Below, in pieces: positions 39,701 to 51,700 of a DNA stretch of 64,000 bases. The number at the start of each line of letters is the position of its first letter. The stretch's first letter is position 1. A model generated the notes under the pieces. It did no database searches. It worked only from the letters and a program-made list of their open reading frames with translations, and had not been told where the DNA came from. The position numbers and the translations under genes were made by a program. Origin of the DNA: Trogon surrucura (Eukaryota > Chordata > Aves > Trogoniformes > Trogonidae); contig CM036618.1 of NCBI GenBank assembly GCA_020746105.1, positions 16,909,001 through 16,973,000 on the forward strand. The letters are read 5' to 3'.

Positions 39701-42700
39701 TTCTTCCATTCAAACAGTTCCGTCTACTTCACTACCCGATTATCCACTTCCTCAGTTTAGCTATGAGGATTCTGTGTCAAATGCTTGACTGAAATCAAGC
39801 TTAACTACATGCACTGCAATGCCATCGTATTGGACTTTCCTGGCCAGATTTTGGCAGCAGCGGGGGAGCTGCAGGGTGGCTTCTGCAAGAAGCTGCTAGA
39901 AGCTCCCCGAGTTTGATAGAGCCAATGCCAGACGGCTCCAAAGAGGGACCCACCGCTGGCCAAGGCTGAGCCTATCAGTAAGGTGATAGCAGAGGAACGC
40001 CTCTGTGAAAAACATATTTAAGAACCGGGAAAAGAACTGCGCCACAACAGCTGGCACAGAGATGGAGGAGTGAGAATCTGTGCAGACACCAAAGTCAGGA
40101 GGAGGGGGAAGGATGAGCTCCAGGTGCCGGAGCAGAGGGTCCCCTGGGTCGTGGTGAACACCATGGGGAAGCGGGTTGTCCCCCTGCAGCCCATGGGCAG
40201 GGTGCAGATGTCCACCGTGGGGCAGAGGACTCCACGCCGTGTGGGTGGATGCCTGAAGGGGGCTGTAGCCCATGGGAAGCCCGCATCGGAGCAGGTCACT
40301 GCTAGAACCTGTAGCCCGTGGAAGAGAGGAATGCCCACACTGGAGCAGGTTGGCCGGTGGGACTTTTGTGACGCTGCGGGGGACTCACGCTGGAGCAGTT
40401 TCCCCTGAAGGACTGTGCCTCAGACTCACGAGGGGTGGGCTGCCCCTGAGGTGTCTCACATTGGGCAGTTTGTGATGAATTGCCCTTCGTGGGACGACTC
40501 ACGCTGGAGAAGAGAGCGTGAAGCTTGTCTCCCGTGAGAGGGACCCCACAATGGCCCTGGGGAAGTGTGAAGAGTCCTGCTCCAGAGTGAAGCAGCGGTG
40601 GAACCAACGTTAGATGAACTGACTTTAACCCCCATTCCCTGTCCCCCTGCGCCACTCGGTGGGAGGAGGTGGAGAAACCAGGATTGATGTTAAGCCCAGG
40701 AAGAAGGGAGGGAAGGGGGGAAAGTGTTCTGGTTTTAAGATCTCTTTGCTTTTTTTCTTATTTCTCACTACTCCTCTCTGATTTGTTCTCTTAATAAATG
40801 TAATTAATTTCCCCAAAATCGAGTCTGTTTTGCCCGGGACGGTAAATGAGAGTGATCTCCCTGTCCTTATCTCAAACCTTGAGCCCTTTGAAATATTTTG
40901 TCCCCCAGTCTAGTGAAGAAGGGGGGGTGAGAGAGCGGCTGTGTGGGTATCTGGCTGCCGGCCAGGGTCAAACCACGACAGCCATCATCTATCCACCTGG
41001 TTACAGCTTCATAAAAGGCTATCAGGTTGGTCAAACGTGACTTCCCCTTGGCACAGCCATACTGACTGCTCCTAATCATAGAATCATAGAAACAATTGGG
41101 TTGGAAAAGACCTCAGAGATCATCAAGTCCAACCCTTGGTCCAACTCCAGTCCGTTTACTAGATCATGGCACTAAGTGCCATGTCCAATCTCAGTTTAAA
41201 AACCTCCAGGGATGGTGAATCCACCACCTCCCTGGGCCGGCCATTCCAATGCCTGACCACTCTCTCTGTAAAGAATTTCTTTCTAATATCCAGCCTAAAT
41301 TTTCCCTGACAGAGCTTAAGCCCATGCCCCCTTGTCCTGTTGCTAATCTTGGTATCAACTCAGTCACTAATGACCCTCTTATCTTTGATATGCCTTGAGA
41401 CAGCGCCACGGATAAGAAGTTCCATCACCTTTCCAGGGATGGAGGTGAGGCTGACTGGTCTGTAGTTACCCGGGTCCTCCTTCTTGCCCTTCTTGAAGAC
41501 TGGAGTGACACTGGATTTCCTCCAGTCTCCATGTACCTCTCCTGTTGCCCACGACTTACCAAAGATTATGGAGAGTGGCCGAGCAATGACTTCCACCAGC
41601 TCCTCAGCACCCACAGGTGCATCCCATCAGGGCCCATGGATTTATGGATGTTCAGATTGCCTAACTGATCCCTAACCCAGTTCCCATCAACCAGGGCAAG
41701 CTCCTCCTTTATCCTGACTTCCTCTGGGGCCTCAGGGCTCTGGGGCTCCTGAGGACAGTCTCCAGCAGTAGAGATAGAGGCAAAGAAAGCATTCAGTAAC
41801 TCTGCCTTCTCTGCATCCTCTGTCACCAGGGCACCCACACCAAGGATAATGGATGACTGGGCTCCCCCTGCTGAAGAATGTCTGAGACAGTGATTCCTTG
41901 CTATACATCTCAGTTAAAACGTCAAGTCATTGCCTAACTTCTGCATTAGTTAATCAAACTAGAAATATATTTAATGCTCATTGCACCACCGAACAACAGT
42001 GAGTTGTGTTCGCACCACATTGTCATAACTGGGATACTTCTAAACACTAACAGGGTATCTGATTATTGGTAACTTCATCTACATAGTACAGACACTGCCT
42101 GAAATCGCCAGAAGGTGTTTCAACACTCCCACATCTGTTCAGTACTGGCTGACTGAGCAATCAGCACAGCATGTTTCCACACCTTTACAGGTAGTTTAAG
42201 TACTAAAATCACACATAAATACATTCTTAGTCAATAAGGAAACTCTTCTTTCCCCTATCTTTTCCATCTTACCTGAACTACTTTAGACATTAAAGATGAC
42301 TTACTGTACTATTGCTTCTCTGCTTTCATGGTGATCAGTTTCGGAATTTATCGTCTCTCTCAAGCGATTCATTTCTGCACCAAGACTCTTAACAGTTCTG
42401 CTGACCTCTATGCGCTCTGAGCAGATCTGCCTAGCTTGTGCCATTTTTTCCTAAAGTAACACTTGAAACTCAATTAATTGTTACATTTTAAAAAATTCTC
42501 TTTAGTCTTCACAACAAATATCTTCTGCTGTGGAAAACTAAGGTCTCCAAGCAAGAACAATTGTATCGTTCTTTGTGTACTTATCACAGCAAACCTAGTT
42601 ATCATTAACAGTTTTACTAATAACATTTAAAATTAGGTTGCTATTTCAGTGCTAAAAACTGTATCCATCTGAGATTTTTAACACACAGTTATTCAGCCAA

Positions 42701-45700
42701 TACAGATAAACAAGGAAGCAAATTCACCATATTTAAATAGTACAGACTTCCAAAAGTCTTTACATGTGTGGTTTCAGAGTTAGTTAATAAAGCTTGATTA
42801 GATAAGGCTTCAGAAGATCAGGTATGAGGTCTGTACAAGGAAAAACCTCATATTCCAAAAAACCAAAACAGTACTATTCAATTTAACTTAAACCACAAAT
42901 TTTAAGGTCAAGTAATTTTTATCTTTTCACTGCAAAATTTAGAAGAAAGAGTCTTAGATAGATAACCCCTAACTTACCTGGTCAGGACAGAAATGGTGCT
43001 CTGCCAGACAAAGAGAGGTCTTGATTCATTTATTAAAAAATACTTTTACTGGATTTATATAGTCATCTTGAGACATAGCTGAGCATTAATATGGACTGTA
43101 TGTTGTACAAGTGACATAACTTATTATTAAATATTACGAGGATCATGACCATCTGACTTCGATAAAGAAAAAAAACCCACACTTACCTCTAACTCTTTTT
43201 CTTTGACAGCTAGTAATTGCTTATATCTTTCTATGCAAGCCAAGTGTTCTTTCTGTCTGTCTTCATAGTGCTGCAAATAATCTTTACTGTTCTCCAGTTC
43301 TGAGTGAGCTTGGTTTAATTCATCCTGTTTGGAATAAATGGAGATGTGAGCTATTTGGGGTAGATTCCTAAGCCTCCCTCTAGTGTATACTGATTATCAC
43401 AGGTAATCATGTTGTTCTTATAAGTTTAATTGATTTTACTTTCAGTAAGACTACTCCTTCTAAAGTCCAGGAACTTTAACAGCAACTTAGCACAAAGTCT
43501 ATACTCAATTCTGACAAGGACGTAATGAATGACAGTAATGTTTTTAAGAATCATATACCAAGGGGGTGTTTTAATCTCTGAAGAAAAGTCTCCTAAACCT
43601 CCAAAAACTATTCTTTACACAACATTCTAACCAGAATTTCCAATACCCATGTGGCATCAACCAGAATTGCACTTCTGTGTGAAAATTCAGTGTCATGCTA
43701 CACCTAAAATAAGATGTAGACTATAGTAACTTCTATACTATCTAAGTGCTGACACAGCTGAAGTGATATCGTATCTTTCCAGAGAAGCAAAGCATAAAGA
43801 ATGACATAAATCAGAGGACATTTTCTTCTTCATTCTTGTCAACTAGATGGTTTACCCTAAAAAACAAAAATCAAAATCAACCACAAACCAAACAAAAACA
43901 AACAAAAAATGTAATTAACAAATAAGAAAACCTATCATCACCAACCATAACAGGTGCTCTCACCTTTTTATAGTCCTGCTTTAGAGCTACTACTTGCTAT
44001 ATGTCAACAGTTCATTAAACAACTGTAGAACACAGAGCAGTACACCTAATCTAAAATCCCTTCAGGAATTTAAGAGCTGCCCTCTGCTGTATTTAGTACT
44101 CTTAATAACGAGCAATAATGTTTTCATATTTTGAATAAATCTATTCTCTTTTCCTTACATGGTGGTTCTTTATAAATAGAACATATCTTTAGAATGACCA
44201 TATTAGATATGTTAAAATTAACATACTTATTACTTATTTTCATAGAATCATAGAATTGTCAGGGTTGGAAGGGACCTCAAAGATCATCTAGTTCCAACCC
44301 CCACTAGATCAGGCTGCCAGAGCCCCATCCAGCCTGGCCTTAAAAACTTCCAGGGACGGGACTTCCATCACCTCCCTGGGCAACCTGTGCCAGTGTCTCA
44401 CCTGTTTACTTCTGCTTTTTGCTTCCTCTTTCTTTTTTTAATTTGGGCTGACTACGTAGCAATATACAATTTCAGTGAGGCATGTAAGAGATTCCTATAG
44501 TGATTTTTCCAAGTTTCCCCTCATTCTATCCTTCTACAAGTTTACAATACTGTAAGCATGCTGGAATCCATTACTTATGGTTTTCATTTTCAAACCATTA
44601 ATTCTTCTTTGCAAGATAAGATTGCCTTCCATTTGCCAATATCAAATTTTGCACGTCATCACTCTGCTATCAGTCTTGCTACTTCTCTGTTTTCCAGGTG
44701 ACTTCTGCAGTCCTGAATACCTAAAACTACATGTTCGTACCTTCTGTGATTATGTAGCTTTAGAGAATAACAATCATTTATTATAGAACACCAAATGCTA
44801 TTTTGTAAACTGAACAGTGACGAGCACTCTTGGTCAGGCCTTATGAGACAGACTATAGCAACTACGCTCAACAATCAACATCATCTTCAAAATATTGCTA
44901 AGCTTCTCTCCTGAAATGTTTGAGATGGACTACTCTCTTCCATTGCCATAGTCCTTTTAACCTTATTCTTCTTGCCAGACAAAGGTAACGAATTAAAAAT
45001 ATAATATAAAATTATTGCTACCTTAATTGGAACAGTAATTTCTTCTACTTGATGAATTTTTTCTTTAATTTCTTCAAATTTTTTTTCAGCTACCTGGAGA
45101 ACACCTTTCAATTCTTTCATTTTTATGCTTTGTTGCTGCACGTATTTCGTTACAGATTCCATCTTACCCTTATTTTCTTCAACTTCATCTTCCTGTCAAA
45201 ATATATTCAAATGAAGAACTGAACTGAAACAACTGTAGTCAGAATTATTATTAACATTTATCAGCATGATTCTCAGAAGCATGATTCTCAGAATTTAAAT
45301 CTTGGCCACAAGCATTAGCTTATTACAGAGTAATAGTCAAAATTCATGTCCACCAACACACATTACAATAGCTTACCAAAGGGGGGAGGAGGATGGGGGG
45401 GAAAGGGGGAGGGGAAAAGGGGGGGAAGGAAAGGGGGAGGGGGGAAGGAGGAGGGGAAAGGAGGGGGAAAAGGGAAAAAAATACTGAAGTGTTACATTCT
45501 TCCCTGTTTATCTAACTTGTGCCCTAGTTAAAAATCTACAGTATTTGCTTCTTTTAATACACTGCCAACATTAAAAGATATTATTTCATATTCTTATTAT
45601 ACATATTTTGATAACCTATTCTTACTAATGCATGGATGTCCACTGACTGGTGTTCTTCCTTATTTTCAAGATCTGCTATTTCTGCACTTGTTATTCTTAT

Positions 45701-48700
45701 TTTTATCTGAAAAGAAAAATATTCTTAAGCATATCTACAGAGAAAAATTAACATCTGTTCATTTAAGTCAACACAGAAAGCAAGATATTTGGTCTTTTAG
45801 TTTCACTACTGCCTACAAAAGACAACTCTTTCCACTTAGCTATGGAATTCATTTGTGTAAGATATAACTTGTTCTGAAAGTCACATGCATTTGAAATCAC
45901 TGTTATTATTGTATACCCATTCAGCATGACAGTTTAATAAAATACATTTTATTTATCCTTCAAATATTTATCTTCAGCAATGTGAGTCCATGTACCCTTT
46001 TTTTTTGCTGGTTATTATTTGTAACCAACTGAATATAACCTTATTTAGTATGTACTATCTTACACTGTTTAACAGCAACATCACTGGTCACCACAAATAT
46101 ATACCCTACCTAGAAGTAATGGGAAACAAAGACAGATGACTAATAGTTGTAAAGCAGTGTATAAAAAAATTAAAATTAAGAAAACGTAAAAGTGAAACAT
46201 TCAGCATATTAAAACAGGGAGAGAATATAAACGAAGAGCATGAAGAGAAACAAGATTCTGGGACTGAAGAGGCAATGCTCAAGAGAAAAAAAGGAGGGGG
46301 AAAGTAGAGAAAAGAAACTTGTAGCAAATATTCTAACAACTTCCTATTTGTGTCTAAAAAAAGCAATAAAAATTCATGAAGTTCAGCACAAGAGGGTGGA
46401 AAAAAAACTACAAGGCCAGCATAAACGAGGATTGATGTGGCCTCTACTGTTCTGTCCTAAACAAGGAAAGCATACTGCAAGAGTAGATGACATGATACCA
46501 AACAAAAGTAGGGATAAATCATTAAAAACTATCAGTCACTCAGAATATATTGTAGGTGTCAAAAGGAAATAGGGAAAGACAGACCAGCTTCTAAAAACTA
46601 CCTCTGTACCTATTTTTACCTGTAGTTCTTTCTTGCGTCGTTGATGATCATAAAGACGACATTCATTCTGCTTAATCTCATTTCCAATTAAAGATAAATG
46701 TTGCTGAGATGCTCCCAATTGTGTCTTTCTGTTTGCAATTTCTTCCTCCAGGAGACTTTATTTATAAAGTGATATTGAGATATTACATATTACAGATACC
46801 ATTTATCACACGTACACACAGAAACACAAATAAAAATTCAAAGTCTGACAAGACAAAGGGTAAAATTGCAATCCCCTCCCCCCCAAAAAAGCAACAAAAA
46901 ACCCCCAAACTTAAGTTTATTATTTAACAATTAATAACACCAAAGCTCTGCTGCAGAACACATAGTTAATAACCAGTGGAGAGCTGCTTGATGAACCTAT
47001 CTCAGTACATAGCAGATAAACCCTTGAGGTAATTTGAGCCATCTGTAATGCCTGTTACCAATTTTTGCAAGCAGGCCAAGTGGTTGAAACAAATAGTGGC
47101 GTTACTTCTAAAAATAACAGTTCATCTTGAGAGAAGACAAATACTGGGACTAGGATAAAACACTTCCAGAGAGAAAATACATTAACACAGAAATATAAAA
47201 ATATTTTTGCAGGGGGTTTGTGTGACAAGGTTTCAGTAGTGGTGGTGGAGAGAGGGGCCTGTAGGGGTGGCTTCTGTGAGAAGCTCTAGAAGCTTCACCT
47301 GCGTAGAACAGAGCCAATGCCAACTGGCTCCAAGATGTACTTGTTGCTGGCCAAGGCTGTGCCCATCAGTGATGGTGGTAGCACCTCTGGGATAACATAT
47401 TTTAAAAGAGGGGAAAAGTTACTGTGCAATTGCAGAGAGAGAGAAGAATAAGAATATATGAGAGAAACAACTCTGCAGAAACCAGGGTGAGTGAAGAAGG
47501 AGAGGGAAAAGGTGCTCCAGGCACTGGAGCACACGTTCTCCTGCAGCCTGTGGTAAAGACCACGACGAGGCAGGCTGTGCCCCTGCAGCCCATGGAGGTT
47601 CGTGCTAGAGCAGATGTCCACCTGCAGCCTGTGGAGGACCCCATGGCAGAGCAGGTGGATGCCTGAAGAAGGCTGTGACCCTGTGCAGCAGGCTCCTTGC
47701 AGGACCTGTGGACCCGTAGGGAGAAGCCCATTCTGAAGCAGCTTTGCTGGCAGGACTTCTGACCCCGTGGGGGACCCACACTGGAGCAGCGTGTTCCTGA
47801 AGGACTGCAACCTGTGGTAAGGACTCACATTGGAGTAGCTCATAAAGAACTCTACCCCATGAGAAGGACTTGCATTGGAGAAGTTTGCAAAGAACAGTCT
47901 CCCACGGAGGGACTCCATGCTGGAGCAGAAGAGTGAGGAGTCCTTCCCCTAATGAAGAAGGAGCAGCAGAGACAACATGTGATGAACTGACCTCAACCCC
48001 CACTCCCCATCCCCCTGTGCTGCTCGGAGGGAGGAGGTGGAGAAATTGGGAACAAAGTCAAGCCTGGGAAGAAGGGAGGGGTGTAGGGAAGGTGTTATTT
48101 TTAAGATTTGGTTTCATTTCTCATAGTCCTTCTCTGATGTTATTGGTAATAAATGAAATTAATTTCCCCAACTCTCCTTTGCCCAAGAGAGCAATTGCTG
48201 AGTGATCTCCCTGTCCTCATCTCAACCCAGGATCATTCTGTTATATTTTCTCTCCCCTGTCTAGTGAAGAAGGGAGAGTGACAGATTTTCAACAACTTTG
48301 ATTCCCATACTCTTTTTCAGCAAGCATAAAAGAAAGGTAGCTTAATTTCCTGCAGCAAATCCCTACTTGCTGGGAAAATGCCACAAACTGAAAATCATCT
48401 AAGTATAACTTGGGTTTGTACCTATCACAGAAGCGCAGTGAAATAAAGAGGCTTTCCAGAATTCTTTGAAAGGAAGTGTGAATCTGAGAAAGAAATGGAG
48501 AGACTGCAGAGTAGTGTACACGCAAATAGACAAATGTGCAATTCCACTACTCATGTCAACAAGTGCACTTCTCACAAATCCAACGTTACAAGATGCTAAC
48601 CTTATTTCTGCTTCGACATCTGTGCTTAGGAACTTGGATCTGACGACATGACAAGAGTAATACTGCCTTTCAAATACTTGATCACCTTCAGCAGTGAAAG

Positions 48701-51700
48701 CTTCTCTACAGTTTTTTGGGGGCTGATTAAACTGCATTACTTCACGAGCTTTACAGCTACTCTGAAAAATACAATGACTTTATCATATCAACAGAAAACC
48801 AATCATAAATAAAAGATATCAACTTAAAACTTGTCTAGAAGTTGTCACCCATAAACAATTTCAATTCTTAATGAGAAATAAGAAATACAGTACTGAAAGA
48901 ATGTGAAAAAAAGTCTGTAATGTCAAGAATCTGCTGTTTGTAGTTGAATAAAACACCTATTTTCTCAAAAAACATCCACTTAGTTTAGCTGCCCATTTCT
49001 TTCACTTTGTTATAAGTTTACCTGCATTGTAAGTTCCATAGTCTAACCAGTGCCTTAAATCTGCCATGGGACAAAAAAATTAAAAAAATCACTAACCAGA
49101 AGGTCAATTTTCTCACATATATTTAACTATCAAAAGTGGAATATACATACAGGAAACAATCTTCCAAAGCAAGGTGTGAAGTATGTCAAACAATATTCAA
49201 TTAAATTTTGGGGAAATATGCACAAACAGAAAATTGGCACAGAATTTGCACTGAATTTGCACAAACAGAAACATGTAACTCAAGAGAGACAGGGAACTGC
49301 TTGAGAGTCCAGCACAGAGCCACAAAGATGATGGAGGGAGTGGAACATCTCCCTTATGAGGAAAGGCTGAAGGAGCTGGGTCTCTTTAGCTTGGAGAAGA
49401 GGAGGCTGAGGGGTGACCTCATTCATGTTTATAAATATGTCAAGGGGGAGTGTCAGGAGGACGGAGCCAGGCTCTTCTCAGTGATGTCCAATGACAGGAC
49501 AAGGGACAATGGATACAAGCTGGAGCACAGGAGGTTCCACAAAAATATGAGGAAAAACTTTTTCACTGTGAGGGTGACAGAGCCCTGGCACAGGCTGCCC
49601 AGGGAGGTTGTGGAGTCTCCTTCTCTGGAGACTTTCAAAACCCACCTGGATGCGTTCCTGTGTGACCTACTGTAGGTGATCCTGCTCTGGCAGAGGGGCT
49701 GGACTAGATGATCTTTTGAGATCCCTCCCAACCCCTAACGTTCTGTGATTCTGTGGTGCACCAGTGACTGAGTGGTCACAAGTGCCTCTGTCCAAGGCAA
49801 TCATGTTATCCATTCAGAAGTACCATTTCTTCCACACCACACCTAATTAGCTTTTCAGATTCTGTTGAAACTGTTCAGGTAGGGCTCAAGGATAATAATG
49901 TTACGAAAATCAGTGGTTAGGCAAGGCAGAGGGGCAAGAACAAAACTAGCATTCCTGCCCTTATCACACCAATAGAAAAGCATCCATAACTAAAAGATTT
50001 CAATTTAAAAGTTGTCTAGAAGTTCTCACCCATAAACAGTTTCACTAGAAGTCAAATGCTAATATTCTACATTCATGAATAATCCAATTAGAAAAGCCTA
50101 GAAAGTTCAGCTGTTACAAATCCCATTCAGTAACAGCCACATTTGATAAACTGTCAGTCAGCTCTGAATTATAACATAAATTGCCTCTTTTCCAGAAGGA
50201 ACGTCAGAGGAGAAACTGAAGTGGTTTTGGAGAAAACTAACATCCACAGAAAGCAAGCAACATTAGTTCTGTTGCTTACAGAATAGCCTGCTTTTTAAAA
50301 TAAAAATATATGCATCTTATTTTTAATCTTTGAGCATTTTACTTGTAATTTTATCTGCTGCAGCTGGTATCAGTAGTAACAGAAAATCAACAAAGATCAG
50401 AAATCGTATGGTGGCACAAACCTTCCAGCCCAGGCCATTCTATGATTCTATGATGATTAACAGGTTCTTATGGTGATCAAAAAAATAGATTGTTATCAAA
50501 GTAGTATGTGAGCTTAATTCAATGCCAGTTGCCACTCATCTCATTCAAATCCTACTTTTTCTTTTTTTTTTTTATTTTACCATACTCTATCCACAAAAAT
50601 GTTTCTTTGCACCTTCTCGTCTCAAATGCTTTAACGCTGCAGAGTCCAAAGGAGCTCTGGTTGTTGTGGTAGGTGAAAAAGAAATTACGCTGTGAATGCT
50701 AACAGGCAGCTGATAATTACATATAAGAGTGAGTGGCTGGATATTCAAAAGTGAACTTCTCAACTCTCAAGCACAAGCCTACTAGAGCTACAACTGGTAT
50801 GTAGCTACCTGTTGCAAGGTTCATCTGGTAGCGCCTGGTTGCAAAATTTGGTAACACCCAGGCTATGCAAACCTGGCATATCCTGAACCCAACAATTAAT
50901 AAAGAGACATGAGACTGGTTGCAGTTAGGAGGCTGATCACACGCACAGGGACTACTTAGACTGGAAAACCAGAGCATGTAGAGGGCCAGAAAGGTGGTGG
51001 TGAACATCCCAGAAGATCCTAGAAACACACAAGGAGAGATCTGTAGAGAGGAATCCCATGGAATGCCCAGGGACTTTGGCCAGTAATACCCCAAACAGGC
51101 ATCTGTGAGCAGCTGCACAGCAGGAACTGGTAAGATTTTTCTGCCTGAACTTCCCTGACCAGCAGTGTTCTCCCTGCTGGGGCAGACGTTGAGACCTAAG
51201 ACAGTAGTGCTGGGGTCAGAAGGAGGGCAGGGAAATAAGTATGTGGAAATAACACTAAAAGCTCTAAAAGTTGCTGATTGTTAAATAAATCACAGAATCA
51301 TTGAGGCTGGAAAAGACCTCAGAGATCATCAAGTCCAGCCTATGACCCAACACCACCACATCGGCCAGACCACGGCACTAAGTGCCACATCTAGCATCTC
51401 CTTAAACACCTCCAGGGACCGTGACTCCACCACTTCCCTGGGCAGTGCATCCCAGTGCCTGAGCACCCTCTCCGTGAGGAAATGTTTCCTGATATCTAAC
51501 CTAAACTTTCTCTGACGTAGCTTCAGGCCGTGCCCTCTCGTCCTGTCACTGGTTGCCCGGGAGAAGAGCCCAACTCCCACCCAACTTCAGGTAGTTGTGG
51601 AGAATGATAAGGTCCCCCCTGAGTCTCCTCTTCTCCAGACTAAATCCCAGTATCCACTATGGGATATCAGCTGTCTCACCCATGGCAGAAAACAGTGTTT

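Larger units (their letters stand above)
38716..41838 (-). mobile_element. CR1 3' part, split by two nested insertions
   Basis: A minus-strand CR1 whose own sequence totals ~1.7 kb: 38,716-39,826, 40,981-41,076 and 41,366-41,838. A 313-codon open piece (38,772-39,713) contains RT motif [12 protein letters not shown] and motif [10 protein letters not shown], the C-terminus and the 3' end. The upstream pieces give [10 protein letters not shown] and [16 protein letters not shown]. It is interrupted by an LTR (39,827-40,980) and by a second CR1 (41,077-41,365). Confidence 0.92.

Noticed and set aside
39896-40655. Open frames of 100-125 codons on the minus strand
   Set aside because: They lie within an LTR and arise from its degenerate internal units; other frames are equally open.
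45302-45531. Gly/Lys/Glu-rich open frames
   Set aside because: Translation of the purine tract in an intron; low complexity and no coding signal.
47295-48003. 207-codon minus-strand open frame
   Set aside because: Same LTR family and same reason as the 39.8-kb copy; not conserved as a protein between the two copies.
50717-51118. 133-codon minus-strand open frame in an SMC6 intron
   Set aside because: No family resemblance; the block may be a diverged repeat and is listed as unidentified.
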